Origin: Moniliophthora roreri
Lineage: Eukaryota > Basidiomycota > Agaricomycetes > Agaricales > Marasmiaceae
Length of the DNA: 64,000 nucleotides
NCBI GenBank assembly: GCA_001466705.2
Contig: LATX02000035.1
Span: 1,054,001 to 1,118,000, forward strand
Reading direction: 5' to 3'
The notes beneath the pieces are model-generated. The model did not search any database and was not told where the DNA came from. It worked only from the letters and a program-made list of their open reading frames with translations. The position numbers and the translations under genes are program-made. Each line of letters opens with the position of its first letter. The stretch's first letter is position 1. Shown piece by piece: positions 44,977 through 56,994 of the stretch.

Positions 44977-47900
44977 ATGGTGGAAATCACAATAAGAAAG
45001 AGACCACAGACAGAGGCAGTCATTACTCAGCGAAAATTTTTCAAAAAGACTGCGAGAGGAAAAGTTATCAAGGGTATGTGTTTCTCTCCCCGGTAGAGAC
45101 ATTCTGGATCTTTAGACTTTGACAGTTCTTCGTGAAAGATATCTCAGAGATGACGTTGCTTGTGGGCTAGCAGGATGCAGAGAATGTCCCAGCACATCCG
45201 AAGAACCACTACCCACCAACGGAGACCAGCGGCATCAGCTATTTCCCAATGGCCATTTCGTTCTGCCTGACACTAATATTCTTCTGGCACAGGTGTGTAA
45301 TCATATCGTTTCCCGAAATACCTTCTACTTATCAGAGCCTCCGGCGCAGATGGACCTCATCGAATCCAACTTATTCAACCCTCCAATAATTCTGCTACAA
45401 ACGGTTCTCGAAGAAGTCAGACATCGATCGCTACCCTTGTATAATCGCTTGAAAGCCCTCACAAGAGCGGACGACAAACGCATATGGGTTTTCTACAACG
45501 AATACCGGTCGTACGTGGTCAGCTAGGCTGAGTTATGTGCTCTGATCAAACTCTCGCCAAGGTAGAGAGACTGCAATCATACGAGAGGAGAATGAGACCC
45601 CAAATGATCGTAACGACCGTGGTTCGTGTTTACTCATCGGCCCATCTAATCACTATTCTTATCAAGTCGGAAGGGATACGCAAGGCCACCGAATGGTACA
45701 ATACACATATCTCCTTAACCCGACCACCGATTCGCGGACAACCCAAGCCCAAACTACCTTCGGTGGTTCTGCTAACGGAGGATGCTACCAATCGTCAGAA
45801 AGCGGAACAGACTGGGATTATCACAATGTCCGGTATGTTGCTCCAAAGGTATAGATTGTTTCGCGTAATCTTCAATGAAAATCCTGTAGTTCGGAAGTAC
45901 GTGGAAGGCATGCCAGATTCCAATCAACTCCTCGATCTGCTCTCTGCTGCGGGCTCAGCTCCGATTGAACCGACCAAAGCAGCTGCAGGACGACAGGTCT
46001 TTTACCCCGAGGTCCGTAGGCTCCGCGACTCCGTCAGCATTTTTCTAAAACTGGCATAGTATTTGCCATCTGCAACTCTCATTGCTGGCGTCAAAGCTGG
46101 CGAACTACATCAAGGCCATTTTAATGCCAATCAGTATAACTATTTGGAAGTGCGCATGCGCTCGCTTTTACTTTCGTTACACCATTGACTTAATACTACT
46201 TAGGGAACTGTGCCTGTACCTGCCTTTGACAAGCCGATTCTTTTGAGGGGAAGAGAGAACATGAATCGTGCGGTACAGGGAGACGTCGTGGTGGTAGAGG
46301 TATTTGATGAAAAGGAGTGGAAGGCACCCGGTGACGAAGTCGTGGACCAAGAAGGTGTGCAAATTTCTTTCATCATTTTAGAACATTTTTCCTCACGATT
46401 TGTTGGTAGCGACACTCAAGAACGACGATGCTGAAGATTCAGGAGAGGAAGGTGATGAAAATGGCGAAGACGTCCTTGCAAAGGAATCTCGAGTCCTACA
46501 ACAAGAAGTCGCCGCTTCCAAAAATTCACTCGAGCTACAACCGACAGGACGTGTCGTTGGAATCATCAAACGCAACTGGCGTGCATATGTTTGCCATATC
46601 GACTCTACGTCACTCACATCGAACCTCAGTACTTCCCTTTCACTCCAAACAGTCTTTGCTACTCCTGTATCGCGTCTTCTACCCCGTATACGTCTCCGCA
46701 CGCGGCAGGCGCCATCGCTGGTGGGTCAGAAGATTCTTGTCACCATTGACAGATGGGATACAACGTCGAGATATCCTGAAGGTCACTTCGTGCGGGCGCT
46801 GGGTAGGGTCGAGAGTAAAGAGGCGGAGCAAGAAAGTTTGTTGTTAGAGTTTGAGGTTCCGTATCGGCCTTTCGGAAAGGCAATCTTGGATTGCTTACCG
46901 GAGGAAGGAGAGCAATGGGTTGTGCCGCCGAAGGAAAGCGATCCGAAGAATGTATGGAGAGATAGAGAAGATTTGAGGGATGTTATTGTGTGCAGTATTG
47001 ACCCTCCAGGGAGGTCATTTCTCTCTGTCATGTCGAGGGTAATTGACTGATGGTTGGTGTCGATGGTTAGGTTGTCAGGATATAGATGATGCCTTGCATG
47101 CCAAGCAGCTTCCCAATGGTAATATTGAGGCCGGCGTTCGTGAGTTGACGTCTACTCTCTTCACTGTGCTTATTCTCAGCTCCCCCCAAGACATTGCCGA
47201 TGTATCACATTTCGTCCATCCTGACAACCCCATGGATAGTGAAGCTGCAGCGCGTGGCACCACGGTATACCTTGTCGACAAACGTATCGACATGTTACCA
47301 TCGTTGCTTGGAACGAACCTGTGTTCGCTTCGACCGTTTGTTGAACGTCTAGCATTCTCTGTGATATGGGTGCGACTTTATTCTCGTCTATATATCGACG
47401 CCGTGCTAATGTTTCCCTTGGATAGGAACTCACGCCAGACGCCGATATTGTCAACGTCAGGTTCACTAAATCAGTCATTAAATCAAACGCGGCGTTCACA
47501 TATGAAGAGGCCCAGATACGAAAAGACGATCCGTGGGTATCCAGTAGCCTGTACATCTCCTTGAGGTACTAATGTGATGGTTCAGTAATTTACAGGACGA
47601 TCTTACACGTTCTATCCGACTGCTGAACTCACTTGCCATCAAACTCAAAGGAAAGCGAATGGCAGCTGGTGCCCTCAACCTCGCTTCACCTGAAGTGAAA
47701 ATTCATCTGGACTCTGCAGAGTCCAGTGACCCAATCGACGTAGAGCAGAAGGAGCTAAGAGAGACCAACTCGCTCGTTGAAGAGTTTATGTTGTTAGCAA
47801 ACGTCAGTGTGGCAAAGAAGATCGATGAGGGTTGGCCCCAGACAGCTGTGTTAAGACGGCATTTACCACCTCCGAAAACAAACTTTGAAAAACTTCAAGA

Positions 47901-48796
47901 CATCCTGAAGAGAACAAAAGGCATGGATCTGGATGTGAGTAGTTCTGGTGCATTGGCTGCGTCATTGGATAAGTGTGTGGTACGTATCTCGACGCTTCTG
48001 CACATTGTGAAGTCTCTAAATCTACGAATGATTTGTAGGACCCCTCGGAACCTTCCTTCAACACTCTTGTACGGATCATGGCAACGCGGTGCATGCTCTC
48101 TGCGGAATACTTCTGTTCGGGATCCGTCGGCAGAGATACCTTTAGACATTATGGCCTCGCAAGTGAGATCTATACGCATTTCACCAGTCCGATCAGACGA
48201 TACGCAGGCACGTATACCTTGATATCTTAGTCGTGAAACATTGCTAATGATAATGATCTCTCCAGATGTTCTCGTCCACCGTCAGTTGTCTGCTTGTATA
48301 GGACATACCTCACTTCATCCCTCCCTGCACTCCAGATCCCACGTCGAGCGTATGATGGATGTCATTAATAGAAGACATAGGATGGCTCAGATGGCTGGGA
48401 GAGCTAGTGTGGAGTTCTATGTTGGACTTGCGCTGAAAGGGCGCATAGAAAGGGAGGGGTCGACTGTTAAAGGTGGTGTAGCAGAAGAGGCATATGTTAT
48501 CCGAACGTTCAGGAATGGGGTTGGGGTGTTTGTCAGCAAGTATGTCTTGCCTGTTCTGGCTTCACCGAATAGCGACTGAATGAGTTCCATGCAGGCTCGG
48601 TATCGAAGGCCTCGTGACTCTTAAACACAATCTTCATACCTTTGACGCTGATAATTATACGATCACCATCGGGGAGAAGAAGATCAAGATTTTCGATAAA
48701 GTCGTCGTGAAGATCGAAGTTGAGAAGGACAAGAATACGCAGCGGGGGAAGGTGAAAATGACATTGGTTGAGCCAGTCGATTCAAGTGCGCTATGA
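44977..48796 (+). CDS. DIS3: Exosome nuclease Dis3/Rrp44
   Basis: The catalytic subunit of the RNA exosome, with 3'-5' exonuclease (RNB) and endonuclease (PIN) activities, acting in nucleus and cytoplasm. Exon 1 is [20 protein letters not shown] then [12 protein letters not shown]. The CR3 motif is intact: C45, C50 and C53 in [13 protein letters not shown]. The PIN domain has [28 protein letters not shown] and [17 protein letters not shown]. Cold-shock domains follow ([19 protein letters not shown]). The RNB active site reads [22 protein letters not shown], then [35 protein letters not shown], and [18 protein letters not shown]. The S1 end is [17 protein letters not shown]. All catalytic aspartates are present. 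One oddity is at the DPPG/CQD junction: the intron at about 47010-47070 has a good 3' site but begins GGAGGT, not GT. Confidence 0.95.
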
Positions 48797-49203
48797 GCGC
48801 TGTATTATTTAGCACCAACTACTGAACTTCCCACTTCCTAGCTGGCACTACTCAAGTAGTTTTTGGTAAGAGATGCAAATAATAGCAGCAAAGTTAGAAA
48901 CTCACGCCTGAGCTCACATTCTCATGTATCTAACCATCAAAATTGCACTCTTTTAAGGTACATCCATTTACCTAGTTGCTGTGTGTGAGAAACTGTGTCC
49001 AAACCAAACCGAACCAAAACGTCAAGGGAGGCCATAATCTGGCATTATGTGCGCTAGGCTCAGGATCTCATGAGCACGAGTAGAATTGAGGTGTGCAACT
49101 TTGAACAATTATTTTTTGAGAGTTAAATAGTTGCTAACACTATTACTAGGCACATCCTCGCTGCTATGTCATTTGGCTAGTGCAACTAAGGAAAGTTAGC
49201 TCT
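48797..49203. other. Convergent 3' regions
   Basis: 407 bp between DIS3 and the small gene. There is no supportable gene here. Confidence 0.4.
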
Positions 49204-49464
49204 TCATCGCCCGTGCCCATTACTTGGAACCCAACTAGACAATGTTCCCTCTCCACCGTCCTTTAACACTCTCAACGCGTCCTCAATGTCGTATCCTGAC
49301 GCTATGTAGGCGACATAGATCATCGACACTGGCCAGCCGTTGTCTTGGGCCTTCAGGACAGCTAGTATCTGAGTGAAATGTCATGAATCTAAATGCTGAT
49401 GCGAGCAAGATGCGAGCGACGGGAATTCGGGCGCTAACGTGACTGCAATGCCAAAATCATCCAT
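49204..49464 (-). CDS. Small protein of 61 residues
   Basis: A two-exon small gene. Exon 1 is 21 nt from ATG at 49464 (MDDFGIA), then a GTCACG..CACTCAG intron of about 75 nt, then ILAVLKAQDNGWPVSMIYVA, YIASGYDIEDALRVL and the end KDGGEGTLSSWVPSNGHGR with TGA at 49204. An in-frame TAG just upstream of the ATG fixes the start. The sequence has amphipathic helices, sensible codon use and a good branch site, and it is divergent from the aminopeptidase gene with 44 bp between the ATGs. These points favour a real gene. No family is recognised. It may be a small helical protein or adaptor. Confidence 0.55.
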
Positions 49465-49508
49465 ACCCGCGTGATCCTAGCTTCCGCGTTCTTGACGAGT
49501 CACGACCC
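49465..49508. promoter_or_regulatory. Very short bidirectional promoter
   Basis: The ATGs of the small gene and the aminopeptidase are 44 bp apart (95 bp if the aminopeptidase starts at 49560). Transcription start sites of the two must overlap, or one gene uses a leader lying in its neighbour. Confidence 0.4.
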
Positions 49509-51542
49509 ATGTTCCGACGAGTCCTTTCCCATCTGCACTCGCCATCGATAAAGAGAACGATGTCCTCTCTCGTCGTCCCCATTGACCCTTCGTCCCCATC
49601 TGCAAACTACTCGAACCTTTGGAACAATTCTGCCTTGGGCGATAGTGCAAGCAAGGTCGGCACCACACGGGTCTTCTTCAATGAACCGAAGATCACTGCG
49701 CTTTCGTCACTTGGGGAAAAATTTGACTCGAAGAAGGGCGATGATAAACGGGAAATCGTCAGGAAGAGCATCGGAAGCGGTGTGAAGGCACTCAAAGCAT
49801 TGGATGGCGTGAAGGAGGTTGAGGTTGACGCGAGCCTAGATGCTCATGCTGCCTGTATGTCTAATTACTTCTCCAGAGTCGAATTCTTGGAGTATTTAAT
49901 CGAATTTTTGGAACGATAGCTGTTGCGGCCCATCTTGCAGCATACGATTTCACCTTGAAGACTGCACCTACTCCATCTCGATTTAACCCAAACCTCAAAG
50001 AACCAATCCCGGAAAAGATCACTATCAAGCCCGTGGAATCTTCTCAAGACTGGGAGAGAGGTTACACCTACGCTTACGCGCAAAACTTTGCTAGGACTCT
50101 AATGGAGTTACCTGCAAACGTCATTACACCTACTGTGAGCTAACATTCTCTTATACTAAGGGTCATGAAGCGCTTATTGTGGTTGAAAGGAATTCTGTAA
50201 CAGAGTGCAGAAAGAATTCTCCGGTCTGGAGAATGTCGAGATAATTGTTCGAGATGAGAGTATGTTTTTCGTCTCGGCCCAGCCTTCACTTACTTACAAA
50301 TGTTCTGCATGACAGAATGGGCCGAAGAGAAGGGAATGGTACAGTTACTATACATATTATATTGGAGAAAACTCAAGGAAGCACTATTTAGAGAACCTTT
50401 CTCTCGGTGACCCACGGAACAAACGAACCCGCCAAGTTCCTTGAAATGTATGTACCTTCTTTATTCAGCCCGTTCTCAGCTAATTTCTTGAGCAGTCACT
50501 ACAAAGGTGGTAAAAGTGGCACCAAGCCAATCGCATTTGTTGGCAAGGGTATTACGTTCGACTCGGGAGGTATCTCTTTGAAGCCTGGTGCGGTACGTCG
50601 TTTCCTCGAACGTTCCATAGAGCCTGTTAAGGCGGATACATGGTGCAGGGAATGAAACTCATGCGTGGTGACATGGGTGGTGCCGCTTCGGTCGTTTCCG
50701 CTGCGTGGGCTATCGCAAAATTAAAGCTTCCCGTCAATCTTATTGTCTGCACTCCGCTGACTGAAAACCTTCCCGGTGTACGTGTTCTTTATTTAATCTC
50801 TGAGTCTTCCTACCGTCGCTGAATCAGCTTTGTGGATAGCCCTCTGCAACAAAACCAGGCGATATCATTTATGCGATGAACGGTAAAACCGTCGAGGTCG
50901 ATAACACAGATGCTGAAGGCCGCCTTGTGCTTTCTGATGCTATATACTACGCCAACACCGAGTTCAAACCTCACACGTTGATTGACGTCGCGACTCTTAC
51001 TGGGTACCTTCTTTTGTCATCTTCAATCTCGTGTTCTCATTCATCTATTACAGAGCCATGGTCACCGCCCTGGGTGAGATTTTCACGGGAGTATTTTCCT
51101 CTTCCGACGAACTCTGGAAAGACCTCTACGTCGCGGGTGAATATGAATTCGACAGGTTCTGGAGGATGCCATTGAGCGAAGATTATGGTAAGCCCAAGTC
51201 CATTTCCGAGTTCTCCTACTCAAAGGAAACACGACAGGTCCCCAAATTTACTCATCTAATGCCGACCTCTGCAACACTGGCGGCCAACCTGCGGGATCAT
51301 GTACTGCTGCCCTATTCCTCAAGAACTTTGTCGATGGTATTGAGGGTGATGAACCGACGCTCAAATGGGCGCATCTTGATATTGCTGGTACAATGGAAGT
51401 TACACGCCCGACTCCGTACATGGAGAAGGGAATGTCTGGGCGTTCTGTGAGGTAAGTGCGCCTACTTCATTCCTACACTCATACTGAGATGCGCTGTAGG
51501 GCACTGATCGAGTATGTGAGACGAGCATCTGGTAGTGCCTAA
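49509..51542 (+). CDS. Leucyl aminopeptidase (M17)
   Basis: A hexameric dizinc peptidase that removes N-terminal Leu and other residues. The first ATG gives [17 protein letters not shown], an Arg/Ser-rich amphipathic leader that could target mitochondria. A second ATG at 49560 gives [16 protein letters not shown] without leader, so dual localisation is possible. The core motifs are complete: [40 protein letters not shown] (metal-binding Lys and Asp), [40 protein letters not shown] (the M17 signature NTDAEGRL), and [10 protein letters not shown]-terminal exons give [20 protein letters not shown] and [14 protein letters not shown]. The end is RRASGSA. Several short introns include some read through in the open frame. 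Confidence 0.95.
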
Positions 51543-52442
51543 AGTTAGTCCTTTCAAGTCATGTATAGCGGATAAAAGTGAGGGAGGATCCTCATCATTG
51601 TAGATCTGCCTTATGCTTTGCACTCGAGGTCTTCATAGAGTGTCGCTTGTAAATGTGACATGATATAGAACTTGTACCTGACCGATTTGACTCGAAAGCG
51701 TTCAGGTGGTACTTATAACATCTCATTGTCGTGGTCCCTCCTGATATAGAGACCAGGTCCTACTCCTGTGGTTATAGAATGGTTGACATATCCAGGTTGA
51801 TAATTGGAGGGTATGTCGCTTCTTCTTCCTTCCCCGCCCAGTCAAAATCGACGAGGCACGGTCTACCACATCATCATGTGTTGCGGTGGTTCTTTTCTTG
51901 TTACCGAAGATTGAACTAAAACCTGAAATTGACTTTGGCCTGTCTCCGTGTCCTTCGGGCGTGAACACGGTCCTATACCGAGAGACTAGTTCATTCATAG
52001 ATCGCGAATAAGATTCATTTCTGAATTTCTTTTGATTTCGGTAAAGAAATCTGGTTTTTGGTCAGAATGAGCAATATCGCAGTTTCATGTCATGCAGTGA
52101 ACATGAACCACTCTTCGGATGGTGATATTTTATCTAAGATCGCTTAAGGTGAAGGCAAACACCGATTGGGCACAGGGAAAAATGCACTATACAATACATA
52201 GATACCATTCCACAGTAGTAGTATATCCGGGATGCAATACAGTGTTGTGATGATGCGAAAAGCGAAAAGTAAAATGTCCTGATTAAAAGGCTTTAGGAGA
52301 GTAGAGATGCAAGTCAATGGTATGTGTGCCTTCCTTCCAGATTGTTTCCTTTGTAGTATGGGGTTAAAACTTGAAATCATAGGTACTTTCCTCCAGCTAG
52401 GGCAATTTAAAAAACGAAAGAACGGAGAAGTCAAACCGATCA
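51543..52442. other. Convergent 3' regions, 900 bp
   Basis: It lies between the aminopeptidase and metalloprotease ends. A 91-codon minus frame with ATG at 51998 (MNELVSRYRTVF) exists, but it has no motif and no good context, so I do not call it. Confidence 0.4.
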
Positions 52443-55047
52443 TCAGCGAGCATAGGTAATAAGCCCGTTATCCGACCTCCCACTATCCCGACCTTCAGGG
52501 GGTGGACTCCATGCACTCCTGCTCAAGCGATTTCCACTGACCATCGAAGCCACTCTTGAGTGCCTGGGGCTTTGTGGCATATTGGTTTGGGCCATTGGGT
52601 ATGCCTCTCCTCCACTGAATGGTTGCGCTTGATCAGTTCCTCTAAAGCTGGGAGGTGGGGGTGCACCGAACCCGTTTCGAGGTCCATACCCTGGTGTTCC
52701 AGGAACGTAGCTCGGAATTCTCTGATGCCCAGGGGGGGCATTAATCACGCCAACGGGGACGTATTTGGATGGTGCGGGTCGGTGTGCTCGGCGGAACAGA
52801 CTTCTCAAGCAACAGTACAAGATGGACAGAATAAGAAGACCAGCGACAACTGTGACTGGAATAGCGATTTGGAGGTTACGGCGGTACCAGTTGGTGAAAA
52901 CATTCCACCAGTTCCCTTCATTGCAGCTGCCCTTCTGTAGTTCGTTATGAGAATGGAACAGTTGATGAGGAAACGCAACACCTACTTCGCAGAATCCACC
53001 AAATCCACATTCACTCCCATCCGCCAACATACTACTCAACCTAACACAGCTATTTGAATTACTGGGATCTTGACATGTTACTTGACATGACTTGTCCGCT
53101 TGTGGACACGCTCGAGTCAAATTAAGCGAAGCGCCAATCTGTCTGCACTGAAGTCCGATGGAAGTGCATCGTCCGCTGGCACACTTGAGCTCATCGCCGA
53201 ATGTGTTGTCGCGACCGCAAGTTTGACCATTAGGCTGATGCTGATCGCTGGGGCAGTCAGCGCTGGAGCCTGTACACTGTTCGGCGACGTCGCAGTTGCT
53301 GTCGACAGCAGGACGGCAGACCTGGCTGCTTGGTGCAAAGTCACACTGATCTGTACAGCACCCTCCACCGGACATTGGATCACACTTGGCGTTGTTAATG
53401 AGTTTGCAAGTCGAGGAGTCACAACAGGGAGACGATTTTCCTGTTCGGTTGTCAGTATCGGCCCAAAAATGCACATAGTGAGGAGACCAATTCACCGGTA
53501 CCAGGATCACATTCTTCGCCCTGATCCCTCTCCACGATACCATTTCCGCACATTCTCAAACTAATCAAAGGTCTCTGCGCCTCGGGCGAATTGGTTGTGA
53601 ATAGACATGACGTATTAGTTGCGCGTTCTGTAGTAGGTTGCATCAATGAACCTTCAGAATATTTCCATGAGTCTCGTTGTTTGTAACAAGATGAGCGCGT
53701 GGATCAAGACGCACAGATATTCCCCTTGCTACAGTCCGAGAAAGCGTATTCTCCATCTCTTGTCACAGGTGACATGATGAATCGGCTTTGGGTATCGCAG
53801 GTGCTTGTTGATAAAGGACAACAGCCACCAGAGAGAGAGCAGCCTTCGACGCACTTCAACAACCGTATGAGACCTTCGAATCGACGAGGAGGAGAAAGGC
53901 TTACATCATGAATAGCACCAAAATTATGCCCAATTTCGTGGGCGACGACTTGCCACTCGGTTTGTCCAAATGTCGACACACCCGTCCCGGAAACAGTTTG
54001 TCCGCCATTGCTATTTGTGTTAGCTGTTGCTTGACATCTACGCAGACATGCCTCAATTCGGTTTCGTGAGAAGGCGAGACAAAAACGTACAAAGTCCCGA
54101 GCCAGGCAATACCAACTTCTTGACCTGTCGGACATCCGGACATCAAATGCCACAAGCCGGCGCCGTCTTGTGAGCGTCGGCCACGCCACTCGGAGAACAA
54201 CGACAGTTTGGTATCAATGGGAACCTGTTTAACTGCTTTAGTGTTTATACAATCCTATGGAAGGTCTGTGACTTACTGAGGTTGAACAGCCTTGGTTCCA
54301 AGGGGTCGATTGGTCGACTTGAGATGGGCACGTCGGGTTCATGACAGCGAGCTCTACGATACCAAGAGACACGTTGAACGAATCCCTGAACAAGCCGCTG
54401 ACGCTGTTCATATCCGTCAATATACGGTCCGTGGCTGCTTCAACGGAGCCATAGTGAGAGACGTATTCGCAATCTGCTGCCATGGAAATGTGAAGAATCC
54501 GCTGTTCCGTTGGACATCCTGCAGTGGACCCTATTGTATCGGCAAAATTGGAGTTCATTCCGTCCCCGATGATATCGTCTCTTCTCCACAACGTTTCGAA
54601 TGGGTTCCAGTCACTACGACTTGTCGGGAAGTTGATCGGGTGGTTGGTATTCCATTCCATCCTGTCGTGACCGCATTCTACTGCCTTTCCATCATCCGGA
54701 AAGATAACTACTTCATCGTCTACTTGCTCCTCGGGATGAAACCGCAGATAATTCTCCCGGTTGAGAATGTGATATGTCTTACCCCTCAGATTGAAAGCAC
54801 CCTCGTATGAATTTGGGTTCACCGAGCTAAATGTTATTGATGCTGACCCAAGTCGCGAGGATTCTACTGGGACATCTGTTGGGTATACATACCCGTGATA
54901 GGGTTGTATCCGATTTTGATGAGGAAAGCGAACGAGATCATCGTTTGACGATAGATGAAGGTGAACATCGAGGGAAGGTATTGATAGAATTCGTGTGTGC
55001 TGGGCGTCGACCGCGGCGAGGAGGAATAGAAATGAGAAGAGGATCAT
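52443..55047 (-). CDS. ADAM-type transmembrane metalloprotease
   Basis: A fungal member of the ADAM family (M12B). The signal peptide is MILFSFLFLLAAVDAQ. A prodomain-like region follows (LSIPSLDVHLHLSSNDD, and NLRGKTYHILNRENYLRF), then the catalytic domain from about AGCPTEQRILHISMAADCEY to GQTEWQVVAHEIGHNFGAIH, with the zinc site HExxHNxGxxHD complete. A disintegrin domain has regularly spaced cysteines: NGIVERDQGEECDPGTG, SSPCCDSSTCKLINNAKCDP and GGGCCTDQCDF. A Cys-rich region follows, then a membrane span (IAIPVTVVAGLLILSILYCC), a basic stop, and a Pro-rich cytoplasmic tail (FGAPPPPSFRGTD, WSPPPEGRD). It should shed or process surface proteins or cleave in the secretory route. Introns split the catalytic and disintegrin domains. 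Exon borders are partly inferred. Confidence 0.92.
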
Positions 55048-55778
55048 GAAGGAAGAAGAGAAGGTAGGTTACAGCAAAGTGTTGCTGCGGAGGACAAGGG
55101 AAGACATTAATCACTCAACACTGCCTACTCAGCTTGGCGTGGGGACGCGAGCGCGCCGAGTGAGGCATGCATACTGCTGTCATTACTATCCACCGACCAC
55201 GACGACAACAAGAGCGCGTCGATTTCACGTCGTCGTCATTAGCCGTCTCGCTGGTAATGCCTCCAACGACGATGAGACGTGTATGTTGTGCATTCATCTT
55301 CAATTTATCTTTCCATTGGCTCACATCTCCGGAACCCAGCGAATTCGTCGTGTAGACTTACTCAGCGTCTCGGAAGCTACCCGGCTTGATGACCATCTCG
55401 TCAGTGGTCTCCGGTTTTGCGTAGTGGTCAGCGTGCCGCAGCAAGTACCGAGTGTTGTTCCACAACAAAATCCGATTGTATTGGAATGCATAAGTCGATG
55501 CTGCTATCGTAAATGATGGCATGTTCTTGGTACGAACACTTTTCAGACGTATGCAAGTGTACAAGTAAGATCCACATCTATCCAAAGAGCTACCAGAAGG
55601 TCCTTCCCCAACTCAAATTAGGCATGTAGTTGTGACCTGTTGGATAAAAATTGGTTGAAGGCGATCCAATATAGGTAGACCCTCCATGTATCGACTTCGT
55701 TTGAACAACATACGCTGAGCCAAAACCTGACACTTGTGTCATCAACTTGTATGGGAGCATTGATGCATTGATGCACCG
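55048..55778. other. Promoter of the metalloprotease gene
   Basis: 730 bp with only shadow frames on both strands. No RNA gene or repeat is seen. It lies between the metalloprotease start and the end of the surface-protein relic. Confidence 0.4.
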
Positions 55779-56657
55779 CTATCTCATGATGTTGCTTCCT
55801 GGGGACGCATGGTCGGCATACACCAACTTCGGGTCGAACTGCACAGTATCGTAATTCGAACCTCCGTTTGCACATTCCTTCTTCGCTGTGCGACGTCTCA
55901 CGAAAAACACGATAGCAGCAACGGTGAGGAGTGAACAAGAAAATGGGGTGAGGACCTGCATTAAAACTTGGGCAGGAGACACACTTACTCGTGAAATCAA
56001 TTGATATCGTTACATAAAAGGTGCTGTAACCAAGAGAGATATTGCTCCCAGTTCCCGATGAATTGTCATACTTGATGCTTGAGTCGCTGACCGCCATCGA
56101 TCTTCAGGATCTCGCCGTTAAAGATAGCGTCGGGCAGAGGCGTATTCTCAACACTGTCGAACCAGAACATTTAAGTGTTTGGGTTGGTGATAACAACGCT
56201 GAGTTTAGGAATGTGCGGGCCTGGCTAGAGGGGTTCTTGGTAGCAAACGGGTTGATCCGTAATATCGTAACTGTGTGTGGAGAGCATAATCGGAAGTTCA
56301 TTGACCATTAATCTCGCATGTCCAATTAGCGAATAGCCCGGAGGTGAAGTTGGTGTTGTCTTTGGACGGATTGGACGCGGATGGAGATACTTTGCGATCG
56401 TCTTTGCACCTAGGACTTGGATGTATGTGCCTTCAGAAGCAGTGAACTAGAAAGCAATGGTGTATAGGCGAATTATGTACCATCGAATGAGAGTGAAACT
56501 GGCACCATCCTGATTTGTGCCGTGCATAGTATCATTGTATGGAGGGCCATTAAGGAGTCAAGGACACCCTGTGTATCTAGTGACCGAGAATTGCCACATA
56601 GTTGATGCGAGAACTGGTATCGACAATCATCACTCTCCTTGGATAGTCAGAGGACAT
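55779..56657 (-). pseudogene. Decayed type-I surface protein gene
   Basis: Reading frames that follow one another but shift phase encode a surface protein of the Agaricomycete type: start SSDYPRRVMIVDTSSRINYV (ATG at 56657), then in another frame NSRSLDTQGVLDS, in a third NGPPYNDTMHGTNQDGA, and back to the second with VSLSFDGT. After an intron come GTYIQVLGAKTIAKY and PRPIRPKTTPTSPPG. Then WFDSVENTPLPDAIFNGEIL and SSIKYDNSSGTGSNISLGYS follow. A span LTPFSCSLLTVAAIVFFVRR and a tail ending ASPGSNIMR close the gene. No set of GT..AG introns can repair the shifts between 56510 and 56600, so at least two indels are likely. The organisation (secreted binding-like region, one span, short tail) matches known families in these fungi. 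The function is unknown. Confidence 0.55.
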
Positions 56658-56994
56658 GATGAAGTTCGGGGTACCCTATGAAGTCTCAGACGCCTCTGCA
56701 GTTCTAAGAACTCGTCCTGACAGAAGCTAAGGCGGCTGAAACTCTAGACCGGTACTGAAAGCAAGCAATCCCATGAGACATGAATACAGTGGTTCTCAGT
56801 TTGAGTACCTTGAGCCATTCCTGGAGGAAATCAAGCTGGGGGTCATGCTGGACTTCGACACGCATAGACCACGGTCTGGGGTCGAATGAACTCTGATGAA
56901 GCGTCTTGTCCTCTCTTCCTCCTCCATAAACCAGAAAACATAGAACTTGTTGCATCGATTGTACCTAAAACCTGTCCCTTCGATTCCATGTAGC
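56658..56994. other. Short intergenic stretch with a doubtful exon
   Basis: The minus frame 56704-56955 contains protein-like text (SFDPRPWSMRVEVQHDP, DFLQEWLKVLKLRTT), but no start, motif or splice partner could be found. It may be a relic or part of the MDM12 3' UTR. Confidence 0.3.

Noticed and set aside
47011..47070. Downstream GT donors to explain the DIS3 intron canonically
   Set aside because: Donors at 47014 and 47039 give a frame that reads TGA or TAG in the next exon and would lose the catalytic motif.
51723..51998. 91-codon minus-strand frame with ATG
   Set aside because: There is no motif, intron support or conserved pattern. It lies in a convergent 3' region.
56042..56311. Plus-strand 89-codon frame antisense to the surface-protein relic
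   Set aside because: It reads protein-like, but the minus strand matches a known architecture better and no start context or motif supports it.
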